The notes under the pieces were generated by a model that did not search any database, had not been told where the DNA came from, and was given only the letters and a program-made list of their open reading frames with translations. From contig NC_073643.1 of assembly GCF_029407905.1 (NCBI RefSeq), forward strand, positions 27,866,001-27,930,000: a stretch of DNA of 64,000 nucleotides, given 5' to 3'. Positions 1-11,381 of this stretch are shown piece by piece. The DNA comes from Bubalus kerabau (Eukaryota > Chordata > Mammalia > Artiodactyla > Bovidae). The stretch's first letter is position 1; every line of letters begins with the position of its first letter. The position numbers were made by a program, and so were the translations under genes.

Positions 1-1345
1 ACAAAAGAGGGAAATCCAGGAAGAGAAAAGAATGTAGGTGCACTAAGGAGAGCCATTTGCCTGAAATGCTGGAAGCCTCCGAGGCAATAAAGTCAGACGA
101 CATTTCTGCAGTGACATGGCATCATGAAACCGCAGCAAGGACCCGCACATGTAGCACCATGCCACGCATCACCTATTGTCTTTCAAGATGATACGAGTCT
201 TTGGGCTCTTATTTTCATATAATAAGAATCAAAAATAGTAAGAGAAAAGACAGAGGTTTGGTTTGCTCTTTTTATTCTCATTTAGCTCAGAAGCACAGTG
301 CTCTCCTATCCGGTCCAAGGAACTAGTACGGATAGCTCAGCAGCATCACTAACGGAGCATACATACCTGCGCTACTCTAGATCCCAACCTCAGATTTAGC
401 TTCTCAGGGCTAATATATCACTTCCTGTCTCATGTTTCTTCTCATATGGCTTTTCTAAAAACATACAGTTTTTCTAAAAACAGGCAGAAAATATTATAAA
501 GGATTTACAAGACAGCTCCCTGCTTGGTTTTAATAGATGGGCATTCACAGGTGGCTACTGAAGAAAAAGTAAGATGAACATGGGGTAGAGAGGAGATGGC
601 TAACATTTATATTCCCTATAGATCCTGGGAATATCTGCACCTGCTACTTGCTTGTATGATATAAATATTAATTTTACCTCTGAAGACTCCTAGTGAAAGT
701 ATTTACCTGAAATAATAGACATGAATTAACCTGATATGCATTCCAGTTTTCATAAAAATGTTTTAATTTTCAGCAAGACAATATTTTGACAAGGACTAAG
801 ACATGCTTCTTATGCTGTTTTCAAAACTCTCCCATGTGAAGTCTACTCAGAAAGTTATTTTTCTTTACTGAATTTTCTGCTAAATCCTGGGGAAAGGAAG
901 AACAACTGTGGAAAATGAAGGGAAAGACATAAATCATAAGCACCACAGGGTAAAAATTTTCTCTGAGAAGTCACAGAAATATCTCCACTTTTAAAAGAAG
1001 ACAGAAAAGCACTGACTCCCTCATTATACATCCTTAAGTATTGCTCTCTATTTTAGATATTAGACAAGTATAATCATTGTTTAGTTCTTAGACTGCGGTG
1101 TTGTGTGTATGTGTTCGTGAGTGTGATTATGAGCATGTGTGCAGGTGCGAATGAAATGTCATCATTTTGTGTTTGAGCCAGCTTGCACTTTTGGTTTACG
1201 TGCCGTCTTAGAAGAAAAAAAAATCCTTTGAGAATCAATTCAGGCTCCACTTTACTGGATGGTTCTCTAATTTATATTCATTATCAGGCTTCAAAGATAT
1301 TAAATTTGGTTTAACTTAAGGATCAAATAAGAGACAGTCTGATAC
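1..1345. other. unique sequence, no gene seen
   Basis: No splice-bounded open frame, RNA gene or confidently recognisable repeat was seen. A degenerate GT-rich patch lies near 1098-1150. Confidence 0.5.
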
Positions 1346-1349
1346 CCTG

Positions 1350-1522
1350 TGCAGCTTCCATCACAGCACTTATTATTGATCTATTAATTGTGTATCTCCT
1401 GAGCTAGACTGCAGTCTCTCTGAGTGTCGGTACCCATCCAGTTGCTCATTATTGTTCCTGAACTTAACACAGAACTTAGTACACACTCAGAGCTCAATAT
1501 TAAATTCGGAATGAATAAAAGG
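1350..1522 (+). repeat. L2 LINE 3' end, diverged
   Basis: The order of motifs matches the L2 3' end: a 'cacagcacttatta' start, an 'actgcagtctc' step, then 'cacagaacttagtaca' and a final 'ctcaatattaaa...gaatgaataaa'. It is old, with many substitutions. The L2 reverse transcriptase domain is not included. Confidence 0.55.
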
Positions 1523-1684
1523 TTTAAAGACGTAACCTCCCAGTCAATTAGTATCTAACACAGTCCTTTTCAGTTTTTTTTCAACAGATTTCTTGCACTT
1601 TTCTCTCCACCGAACTTTGCATGTAGCCAACATGGGTTTTGATTCTTTACTGAATCTAATAATGTTCACAATTGCAGCAAATAC

Positions 1685-1778
1685 ATTTTTAGCAAATGCT
1701 TCATGCCAGTCACTGTTCCAACAGTTTTTAAAAGAGTAATTCATTTACTATCATCAAAACCATCTTCACAGAAACCTT
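1685..1778 (-). repeat. MIR SINE fragment (weak)
   Basis: The stretch reads like the 3' half of MIR in reverse complement: 'catgccagtcactgttcc', then 'taattcatttactatcatca'. The match is short and diverged. Confidence 0.35.
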
Positions 1779-1787
1779 AACACAAAA

Positions 1788-1926
1788 AATGTAAGAAACA
1801 GATTCTCCCCTAGGGGCTCTAGAGGGACACAGCATTACTGACATTTTGATTTTAGGACTTGTAGTCTAAAGAACAATAGGCCTCCAGAATGGTGAGAAAA
1901 GAAATTTAAAGCCACTAAAGTGGTGG
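1788..1926 (+). repeat. MLT1 (MaLR) LTR, first part, split by BovB
   Basis: This is the 3' half of an MLT1-type LTR: 'gattctcccctagggg', then 'acattttgattttaggact' and 'cctccagaatggtgag'. The last ten bases, aaagtggtgg at 1917-1926, recur with two changes as aaactggcgg at 2695-2704. They therefore look like the target-site duplication of the BovB inserted here. The LTR resumes at 2695. No retroviral genes accompany it. Confidence 0.6.
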
Positions 1927-2694
1927 CCTTAATGGCAGAAAGCAAAGAGGAACTAAACAGCCTCTTGATGAGGGTAAAAGAGGAAAGTGAAAAAGCTGGC
2001 TTAAAAGTCAGTGTTAAAAAACAAACTAAGATCATGGCATCCAGTCACATTACTTCATGGCAAACAGAGGAGGGAAAAGGTGGAAGCGGTGACAGACTTC
2101 CTCTTTTTCGGCTCTAAAATCACTGTGGATGGTGACTGCAGCCAGAAATTAGAAGACCATCACTTCTTGGCAGGAAAGCTATGACAAACCTAGACAGTGT
2201 ATTAAAAAAGCAAAGACATCACTTTGTCAACAAAGGTTCATATTGTCAAGGCTATGGTCTTTTCCAGTAGTCATGTACGAATCTGAGAGTTGGACCATAA
2301 AGAAGGCAGAGCACTGAAAAATTGATCCTTTGCAACTGTGGTGCTGGAAAAGACTCTTGAGAGTCCCTTGGACTGCAAGGAGATCAAACAGTAAATCCTA
2401 AAGGAAATCAGTCCTGAATATTCATCGGAAGGACTGATGCTTAGGCTGCAACTTCAGTACTTTGGCCACCTGATGCAAAGAACTGATTCACTGGAAAAGA
2501 CCTTGATGCTGGGAAAGATTGAAGGCAGGAGAAGAAGGGGACGACAGAGGATGAGATGGTTATATGGCATCACTGACTCGAAGGACATGAGTTTGAGCAA
2601 ACTCCGGGAGTTGGTGATGGACAGGGAAGCCTGGTGTGCTGCAGTCCATGGGGTTGCAAACAGTTGGACATGACTTGGTGACTGAACAACAACA
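1927..2694 (+). mobile_element. BovB (RTE) LINE fragment, ORF2 C-terminal part and 3' end
   Basis: This is a 5'-truncated BovB copy. It begins just after the reverse-transcriptase core, in the 'ctaaacagcctcttgatgag' region. It runs through the C-terminal domain (an ES.TIKKAE-like block near 2280-2310, the GRRRRGRQRMRW block near 2525-2560) to the 3' end at 'gtgactgaacaacaac'. Stops and frameshifts break the frame, so it is not functional. It sits inside an MLT1 LTR with an imperfect 10-bp duplication. The divergence and the (caa)n-type tail suggest an older BovB copy than those at 16-17 kb. Confidence 0.9.
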
Positions 2695-2741
2695 AAACTG
2701 GCGGTAACTGTTTAGAGCAACAATAGAAAACTAATACAGGG
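2695..2741 (+). repeat. MLT1 LTR, second part
   Basis: This is the terminal part of the LTR interrupted at 1926. The 'gcaacaatagaaaactaata' ending is typical of MLT1 LTRs. Confidence 0.55.
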
Positions 2742-2844
2742 TGTGTAATATACAAACGTATAGATAACTCACATTTTAGAGGACCAATTTCTGCTCTTCA
2801 CAAAATAGCAATTTCTTTTTACAAACATAAATCAGATCAAGTTG

Positions 2845-4012
2845 TTTAATCTGCCTGAAAAACTGAATAGACATTTTTTCCCCAAGGAGGAAATGCAGAT
2901 GCCCAATAGGTACATGAAAAGATTTTCAACATCACTAATCACCAGGGAAATGCAAATCAAAACCACAATGAGGCATCACCACACACCTATCAGAATGGCT
3001 GTCATTAAAAACAACACAAACAACACATGCTGGTTAAGGATGGAGGACAAAATAGAACCCTCATATCTTGCTGGTGGGAGTGTAAATTGGTGCAGCCACT
3101 GTGGAAAATAGTATGCTGCTACTGCTGCTAAGTCACTTCGGTCGTGTCCGACTCTGTGCGACCCCAGAGATGGCAGCCCACCAGGCTCCCCAGTCCCTGG
3201 GATTCTCCAGGCAAGAACACTGGAGTGGGTTACCATTTCCTTCTCCAATGCATGAATGTGAAAAATGAAAGTGAAGTCGCTCAGTCGTGTCCGACTCTTA
3301 GCGACCCCATGGACTGCAGCCTACCAGGCTCCTCCGTCCATGGGATTTTCCAGGCAAGAGTACTGGAGTGGGGTGCCATTGCCTGCTCCAGTGGACAATA
3401 GTATGACAGTTTCTCAAAACACTACAGACAGAAATTCCATTTGACCCTACAATTCTACTCCAGGGCACATATCTGAAAAAAAAAAAGAAAAACACTAATT
3501 CAAAACATACATGCACCCCAATATTCATAGCAGCATTATCTAAAACTGCCAAGACATGGAAACAATCTAAGTGTTCATCAACAGATGAGTAGAAAAAGAA
3601 GATGTAGTATATACACACGACGTAATACTCCTCGGCCATAAAAAATAACAAAATTTTGCATGTGCAGCAACATGGATAGACTTGGATATTATGCTAAATG
3701 AAGTAAGTCAGACGTGGAAAGACAAATCCTGTATGATATCACTTACATGTGGAATCTAAAAAATACAACCAACTAGTGAATTTAACACAAAAGAAGCAGA
3801 CTCACAGATATTGAGAATAAACTAGTGGTTACCAGTGTATGTGGTTTTTGGGGGGGGTGGCGGGGGAAATGGGGCAGGGGAGTGGGTGGTACAAACTCTT
3901 GAGTATAAAATAGGCTCAAAAATGTTTGTACAACACAGGAAACATAACTAATATTTCATAATAGCTAGGAATGGAAATTAACCTTTAAAAACGGTATAAA
4001 CTTTTTTTAATT
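2845..4012 (+). mobile_element. L1 LINE 3' part (ORF2 C-terminus and 3' UTR), interrupted by BOV-A2
   Basis: The characteristic L1 ORF2 end is readable: 'gaaatgcaaatcaaaaccac', 'tgctggtgggagtgtaaatt', and after the SINE 'catgcaccccaatattcat' and 'aagacatggaaacaat'. A G-rich 3' UTR run at 3848-3890 and an 'aacataactaatatt' tail follow. Frameshifts are present. It is an older mammalian L1 of 'L1M' type rather than a young bovine L1. The BOV-A2 at 3116-3390 splits it cleanly. Confidence 0.85.
3116..3390 (-). mobile_element. BOV-A2 SINE with 15-bp TSD
   Basis: Both Bov-A monomers are present in reverse orientation. The (agc)n tail appears as 'ctgctactgctgct' at the left. 'gtggaaaatagtatg' (3101-3115) and 'gtggacaatagtatg' (3391-3405) flank it and differ at one base, giving a 15-bp target-site duplication. 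It lies inside the older L1. Confidence 0.93.
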
Positions 4013-4084
4013 AATAAAAATTTTAATTTGCTTAACTGGCTGGACTCCTTTGAAGTTCCTATATTGCATTTAAAATCCATATGC

Positions 4085-4535
4085 TCACACACAACCTACA
4101 AGGCCTTATTTGGTCTGCCCTAACCTCACCTGTGCCAAGCTCTCCCATGCTCACTGCACTCCTGATCCCAGCCTTCTGTCAGTTCCAGATGACGCCAAAT
4201 TCATGACTTCTACCCTGCCTTTCCGCTCCCTGCCCCTCTGCCTGGAACTCTGCTCTTCTGGCTCTTCTATTTGCTTTCTTCCCTTTCAGGCTCGGTTTGA
4301 AAGTCACCTTCTCAGAGAGCCCTTTCTAAAGTAGGTTCCTCCTCTCGTTTTTCTCTATCACAGTCCTTGTTTCTTTCCTGTAATGATTTCATTGTTTACT
4401 TATTTATTGGCTGACATTTTCAGTAATGGCAAATTCTGGGAGGCAGGGAATCTGTCTTCATCTTAATGCTTAGCACAGTGCCTGCGATTTATAAACAGCT
4501 TGATGAATATTTGATGAATGAATGAATAAATGACT
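4085..4535 (+). repeat. L2 LINE 3' end
   Basis: L2 landmarks appear in order: 'aaggccttatttggtctgcc', 'gtcaccttctcagagagcc', 'ggcagggaatctgtcttc', 'cttagcacagtgcctg' and a '(gaat)n' ending near 4515. This is an old, inactive fragment. Confidence 0.8.
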
Positions 4536-4551
4536 CCTTGAAATCAAAATT

Positions 4552-4567
4552 ACATACACACACACAC
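4552..4567. repeat. short (CA)n
   Basis: About six CA repeats follow the L2 tail. Confidence 0.7.
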
Positions 4568-5344
4568 TTTGCTTGAAGACATCATTTCTTCTGTTTTCTA
4601 CCTGGTAGCATAGCTATACCCCCACAGGTAAAGTTTTCTAATACTATTACTCTCCAGCATCAATCTGGTCAGATCATATTATTCAGGAGTTGTACAGAAG
4701 GTAATTCCTCCCTTGATACACATAGGAATGAAAGGGAAAAAAAAATCAAGCTACTAAAAATTCCCTTCCTCTGCAGACTTTTAAACTGCTAATCAGCACA
4801 AGCAGCTTGTAGCAGATTGAGCTCAAAGTGTTGCTGAAATGGCACATAACTAATTTCAGGTGATTTAATATCTTACATTGCCCTAGTGAAAATATTGACA
4901 CAGAAGAAGAATATGATTTGGAGTCTTTCTGCACTGCTGAATTCGGTGTTAGCTTTGGAGCCTCTATCAAGGCATTTCCATTAATCAACACTGCTGAAGA
5001 AAGGAAGTCTGGGTGTGGCATCCAGAAACCACTGCCAACTTGGGAAAATGGTAGAAAATGGGCAAATGCTAGTTATCTGGGTATGAATATTTAGAAGAAC
5101 TTGCCAAAAATGTATAGTCCGCTTGGTCCATTTCAAAGTCATGTCCAGCAATGTTTCTTGAGTGGTCAATGGCACATGTCTGTGGAGGAAAGTCTCCCAA
5201 ATATATTGTCAATACTCATAGACAATTAGTTTTGTTAAGGTAAATATGATGTTAAGATTCTTCTGGCAAAGTCACATCTTACTAACGGCATCTATAAGCA
5301 CAAAGTTTTCTGTTTTGTTTTTGTTTTTTTATAAACAGGTCTAG
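4568..5344. other. unique sequence, no gene seen
   Basis: There is AT-rich DNA without recognisable exons or repeats. A T-rich run lies at 5310-5331, just upstream of the Bov-tA. Confidence 0.4.
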
Positions 5345-5356
5345 TATACACTAACT

Positions 5357-5548
5357 GGAGCTCCCAGGTGGCTCAGTGGTAAAGAACCCACCTGCAATGC
5401 AGGAGACATGGGTTCAATCCCTGGAGAAGGAAATGGCAATGCACTCCAGTGTTCTTGCCTGGGAAATCCCATGGACAGAGGAGCCTGGCAGGGTATAGTC
5501 CTTGGGGTCAGAAAAAGTCAGACACTACTTAGCAACTAAACAGCAGCA
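5357..5548 (+). mobile_element. Bov-tA SINE
   Basis: The tRNA-Glu-derived head ('gtggctcagtggtaaagaac', 'ggttcaatccctgg') is followed by the Bov-A body ('actccagtgttcttgcctgg'). The flanks 'tatacactaact' (5345-5356) and 'tatactgact' (5549-5558) look like a diverged duplication. The pol III boxes sit in the tRNA-like head, but this is a SINE and not a tRNA gene. Confidence 0.9.
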
Positions 5549-5558
5549 TATACTGACT

Positions 5559-7552
5559 ATTCTAGGGTTCAGAGGTCATTATTTTATTCATAAGAGCATT
5601 CTCTAGTATATTATTTCATAAACAACTCTCATTAACTTTATGAACGAGAATAAACTGTTCTCCTGACAACACTGAAAATAATACAAAAAGCAAGGAGACT
5701 TTTCCAACTGCCATATAGGAAAGTCAAATTGAAATTATGGGACATCAAAAAGAAAAATAAAACTGTAGTATTTTGAATTATTGTGCCATACACTCGCAAA
5801 AATGTATTTCACCCTCATTGGGTCAAACTTCAAATACCAGTAATGCGATTTCTCTCACAGTACTTCAGTCTAAAGCTGTACCATTTGACACAGTTTCTAA
5901 ATATCATTTGATCAGTAGTGTTCCTCTAAAATACAGCAGTGCTTGTTAAACCTCATATTTTGTTCACATATTCTGGCAACTAGGTCTCAGATCCTACATT
6001 CTTAGGTTTAAAATATGTCAACTACATATATTCCCACTCAGAACATGCATTATACCCATTTTCAAAGGTTTAGGCTGGAAGCTGACAAATTTGATTAAAA
6101 TGACTGATTCATGGAGTCAATAAATGAAAAATGAATGGAAACATTGAAAGTCAAACAAATTCAGAAATCATAAAACAGCAAACTCAGAAGTAAATTTCAC
6201 CATCAAATCACTCAATAGATGTCAATGACACCTTTGTCAAAGTCAAGTTGTAAAGCTTTTGAGAGATGCTTCAATGCACAGAACAGTTTTATAATTAATC
6301 ACCTAGTATGTGGCCAAGAAATAGATGTCACTTTTTGCCCTCAATAAACATGCGGTGGCAAAGGCGAAACCGCTGACAATTTTAAGAGGTTTTCACTTTG
6401 CTGATGAATGCTTTATGAGAAAGCATAGCCTAAGAGAGTGAATGCAACATAAGTGAGGTTTTGTAGATACACAAAGGATCAATTATATACACATATGTTT
6501 GTGTGTGTGCATGTACTTAAATGTGTTTAAATTGTCAACTTTTAGTCTTTAAATTATGCCTTGCCACTGTTACTTATTAGATGTGTATAATTAATCTTTA
6601 TAAGAAGTTCCTTCAGAAGAGTTAGAATATTTCACATCACTGTAACTATTACTTTATAAGCTCTACTAATGGAAGCACTTCTTCAAATAGAACTCTGAAT
6701 TTTTGTGTATTTCTAGGTATGGATGAAAAATTCATAGCAATTAATACAGGGTGTATTATTCAAAGAGCTGTCAGAAGGAAGAATATCATTAGGAACCAAT
6801 ACTGTGGGTGTTTACTTTTGTATTTTTTCTTAAAGTAAAATTCCTTAAAGTTGTAAGTTTACACAAAAATATAAATAAGAATTTAGAGAATCGTTAGAGT
6901 TCATAGTCAGATCCTAATATTGGAACTCATTATCATTAATTTCCTTTCCTCTCTGTTTTTTTTTTTTTATTTCACATGCATATTATGTATAGAAAACTGA
7001 CCACAGAATGGCCATATCTGCATTATCTGAGCTTGCCTAACTAAGAATGAGGTCCTAGAAATAGCAGTACTCTGAAACACAGAGAAGATATTAACCCAAA
7101 TGGGAAAAAAATGACAGTGCTGTTTTTCTATTGGTTCTCTGGCCACATCACAAGGTCACTGGCACCAAATAGCCCTATAATAGCTCAGAATGCCCATACC
7201 CTTGACCTCTCTACCAATCAAGAAGGCATCTAGCTGCCTCCCTAAACACAGATGCTGTGAAGTCACCATCTTCCAACTATGCTCTAACCCTACTCCAAAT
7301 TAGGGTGGGAAGGCCTTCCAGAACTTGAGAAAAGCATGCAAATTGTACTTTATCACATCAGGTTTTCTCAAACAGCACTAAATTACACTATGCTGAGGTA
7401 TATTGTATTGATGTTACACTGATAAATACTGCTAAAAATCAAATTCTCATTAAATGGGGTTTGAACATTTTTTTATTTCAGAGAAATCAGAATTGCAATG
7501 GAATTCTTCTCCACCTTTCAAGTTCTGCCTCTTCTCTGACATCTTTTAGTAA
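5559..7552. other. unique sequence, no gene seen
   Basis: There is AT-rich single-copy-looking DNA. A GT-rich patch lies at 6496-6516 and a T run at about 6956-6970. No coding or RNA signature was seen. Confidence 0.4.
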
Positions 7553-7880
7553 TGCAAGGAGATCCAACCAGTCCATTCTAAAGGAGATCAGTCCTGGGTG
7601 TTCACTGGAAGGACTGATGCTAAAGCTGAAACTCCAATACTTTGGCTACCTCATGCAAAAAGTTGACTCATTGGAAAAGACCCTGATGATGGGAAGGATT
7701 GGGGGCAGGAGGAGAAGGGGACGACAGAGGATGAGATGGCTGGATGGCAACACCGACTCGATGGACATGAGTTTGAGTAAACTCCAGGAGTTGGTGATGG
7801 ACAGGGAGGCCTGGCGTGCTGCGATTCATGGGGTCGCAAAGAGTCGGACATGACTGAGCGACTGAACTGACTGACTGAAG
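7553..7880 (+). mobile_element. BovB LINE 3' end fragment
   Basis: This covers the last ~330 bases of BovB. It starts at 'gcaaggagatccaaccagtc', passes the GRRRRGRQRMRW-coding block (near 7707-7742), and ends in the '(ctga)n' 3' tail. The open frame is the BovB ORF2 C-terminus, not a host gene. It is strongly 5'-truncated and close to consensus, so relatively young. No convincing TSD was found. Confidence 0.92.
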
Positions 7881-10680
7881 CTGGAAGTAATCTTTCTCTA
7901 TTTCGACCACACATTGTCAATACATTCCAATACAATGCAATACGTCCATTGCATTCCAATACATACATTGGCATTTATGATCCTTTATTTTGCAGTGCAC
8001 TTATTTATGTACATGTCCCAGCTCTTTAATTGGACTGGAGGTTCATAACATTTCAGGAATGCAAGACACTAGAAAATGCATATATACTCATATTAATAAC
8101 ATTTTATGGGCATGCATTCAGTAGAAACTGTAAGCATCTTCAGGCCACCACTTGTGTCTAACTCATCTTGGAATCTGTCTATCCAATGCTGTAATTTCCA
8201 CACAGTAAGAACTTCCTAAATTTTCACATAAACACTAAATGCAGAAATGGAAGAGAGAATAGGACTGTGATGAATTTTTCTTAGGGATATTTTTACCCTC
8301 CTGGAGTTTGGCTGCATGTCCTAGAATAGTACTCTCAGTACTGAGAGGATCTTAGAAGGTGGCTTTGGGCATGATGTAAGTGAACATCCTTTGTCTTTTA
8401 ATCCTTCTGACTACAGAAACCCAAAAGGCTCAAGTAGGTCCTAATACATCATTACCGGCACTTTAACTTTACCAATCTATTTCATAAAGAAGGAACAGGA
8501 CTGAAGCCCAAGGCCTTCAGCAGGCAACAGAATCTTGCTAGAATGTAGTGACCTTCGGCTGTTTGCACTGTATTCACATTTGTACGCAACTTTCATCATT
8601 TCCCCCGGTGGTGTTTCACTGATAGCAATGAAATAAAACTTCCATTTTAAGTCCTTGTTTTTATAATGAGCTAGCTAAAAATTTACGTGAATTATGGTAG
8701 ATGGCACAAAGATAGGACAAAAACTGTTAGGACGGTTACATTTCAGCGAGTACAGTCTTAGAGCTGGAGATTATTGAGTGACCTATAACTTTCAGAAGAA
8801 AGGAGAGCAGGAAATGTATTGAGCAGACAGACAGGAGCAGCGAGCTGTTCAGTAACAGGAGAGGGTCTCTAAGGATACAGGAAAGTAGAGGGAATCATGA
8901 AGGCCGAGTCCGGCTGGCTGTGGAAAGCAAGTGTGACAGTTACTTGGCAGTCAAAGCAGTGGGGAGCCAGGGGGAGTTTTTAGGAAGTAAGTGACATAGT
9001 GGTCAAAGTGACAAGCGAGAAAGGGGATTTTAACTGTGACATTTAGGTCTTAGTGGAGAAGGGTGACAGTAAAAGGCAGAAATCCTGTGAGAGAAAGGTT
9101 GCAGTGGTCTAGTGATTAGAAGACTGAACAAGGAATTTTCCGGAATGGCTCATGAGAAATAAATCTTAGTGTGTCAAGAAGAAAGCTGAAGCGAGTTTTA
9201 CAGTTGTTTCAAGTAGACAAAGAATACAGAGGACAGAGAATGGCAAACTGCTAAAAGGAGATGAGAGAAAAGATGCTCTCAGCTACAGTAAAAATATATT
9301 TTGCTATATCAAAAGAAACCACAGGGAAACCTAGGAGGCTTGTGTTTCAGTAGTTCCAATCTTTTTTTAAAATAGAAACTCATTATAGAAACCTCAGCTT
9401 AAACTACCACGAATTTCTGCCATGTGTTTCATTTTTTTTCCTCAAATCCAAGAGAGCAGAATTTAACATTTATAAGGCTTCAGGTTATATCATCGAAAAA
9501 TGAAACCTGTTCAGAAAATTTGTATTTCTTAAATAAGGAAACCTTTTATCAGTCACAAATGATTTGTCATCAGACAACCTGAGTCCAAGTTCTGCATTCA
9601 CACATATGAGTTTAAGAGTTTCCTTAACTTTCTGAACAGGATGAGTACATACCTTGTGTAAATAACTAGCTGTTATGAGTATCAAATTAAATGATGTACC
9701 TATACAGTGTCTTTCATTCAAAGACAATACACAGCATTACCAGGACAGAATTAAATTCACCATAGCACAGCATTTTAGGGTTATGTATATTGCACATTGC
9801 CTGTTGAAATACTTTTTGAAATATGAAAAATATGGTGCAATACCTTTCAGCAAGACTGCAGGAGAAACACATGGACTCACTTTTATCAGAAGGGTGGGAT
9901 TCACAGGTACAAGAAAAATGGCATGTGTGGTTTCCAAGCACTTACAGAAAAATGCCATGCTATAGTAGGGAGAATATGATGGAACGTTTTGAGAAAATAC
10001 AGAAGCATTGAGAACACAAATTGAACCTGCATCAGGCATGGCGGTAGTTGTTCTTCAGCTTCTCTTGGTGAACATCTGAAGAGAAAGAAATATCCCAAGA
10101 AAGCTCCCCTGCTGTATCTTCTTCACCTGCTTCTTGTTCTGAGCACAGAAGACATAAGAATAATGGTCCTTGCTACCCATTAGCATCTTCCCATTACAGT
10201 CATGCTTCTGAAATTTACAGGTAAAGGAGGCTTGCAGCCAAATGTATAATCATCATTTCAGGCCAAGAAGCCTGCTTCCTTTTCCATCTGTGGCTGTAAT
10301 GGACAAATAGAAGGCAATGGAGCAGCTCTTTTCTTTCCCTCCTCAAGTCTAGAGGTTTGCACAATCTAAGTAGTCTCTTTGATTCCTGGCATTCCAGTTT
10401 CACCTTGGCCCTTCTGACTCTGATGAAGAGCCTCCTGGTTCTCCCAAGCCCAAACCACTTCTAAGGTAAAAGGAAAAGAGTAAGGATAAACATAAGTGCA
10501 TCAGAGGACACAAGCACCAGATCCCACTAAAGAATCTTTGGCCAAAACTATTCTTGGCCAACTCACCCCTCTTTTCTCTCAGCTCTAGCCTGTCTCCCCA
10601 GACAAAACCGTGGGTACTTCCATGGAGCCCACGTTCATCCTCATGTCACACTCCCTTCTCAAAGTCAGGTTTCTTCCTGA
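7881..10680. other. mostly unique sequence with weak old-repeat traces
   Basis: The motif 'cattccaatac' is directly repeated at 7923 and 7955. An L2-like tail may lie at 8115-8230. At 8815-9140 the text ('gggagccaggggg', 'gtgacatagtggtc', 'gcagtggtctagtg') recalls an old mammalian repeat module, also suspected at 49.4 and 51.6 kb. Around 10062-10525 a weak coding-like relic is discussed in the findings. No intact gene was seen. Confidence 0.35.
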
Positions 10681-10681
10681 G

Positions 10682-10750
10682 CTTAAGATATTTAGGAAGA
10701 TATTTAGATATTTAAGAAGATACTTAGGAAGACTTAAGATATTTAGGAAG
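10682..10750. repeat. degenerate short tandem repeat (agatatttaggaag)n
   Basis: About five imperfect copies of a ~14-base unit occur here. The 18-base string 'cttaagatatttaggaag' appears identically at 10682-10699 and 10733-10750. Confidence 0.8.
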
Positions 10751-10949
10751 TGGGGAAAAGAAAGGAGTGTCCATCCACTTGGGACAGAGAATCGTTCTAC
10801 TTGTTCGTTCCTCATTTTCTTCCACTTTCTAATCAATCATGTATGGAGTAAATAGTGTCACAGTAGGATTGATAATTCTGTTATGAGCATGGCTTTTTAC
10901 AAAATTTCTTCATAAACTGTCTACTAGAATCCTCCAGCAATGTAGTTAG

Positions 10950-11381
10950 AGGAGTCCTCCCTTTGAAAAGGGGTTGGTCTTTGACAGCTTGGACCAATGG
11001 ATTACAGTGGAAGCGTTGCTTCAGGGCTGGACTTTAACAAAACTGATAGTTTTCTAAGTTGAGTTCTTGGAGCCCTGAGCCATCATGTAAAGTCCAACAA
11101 CCTGTTGGAGAGACCGGTGAAAAGGCCATGTGACTACATGAAAAGGAAAAGGAGACCAGCTGAGCTCAATGCAACTGGCCAAAGCAGGAGACATGCAAGT
11201 GAAGCCATCTTGGGGCCACCAGTCCAGCTTAGCCACCATCTGAAAATCACCATGTGACCTCAGTTGTCATGCGGGAGAGCTGAAGAAATCACTCACAAAA
11301 TAATGAGATTTCATAGAATGGAATTTTAACTTGTTTAAGTTATGGCTTAGTTTACTATGTAGCAGTAGATAAATCGGACAA
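10950..11381 (+). repeat. MLT1-type (MaLR) LTR, old
   Basis: Typical late MLT1 blocks occur in order: 'agcttggaccaatgga', 'tcttggagccctgagccat', 'gaaaaggccatgtgac', 'gaagccatcttggggcc', and a 3' end resembling 'actatgtagcagtagataaa'. No internal retroviral sequence lies next to it. Confidence 0.65.

Noticed and set aside
2437..2673. Basic GRRRRGRQRMRW peptide as a DNA-binding protein
   Set aside because: The same block occurs at 7.7, 16.6, 17.4 and 31.7 kb, always in the BovB 3' end.
7917..7975. CRISPR-like spaced direct repeats (cattccaatac)
   Set aside because: Only two copies of an 11-base word occur, and the genome is mammalian.
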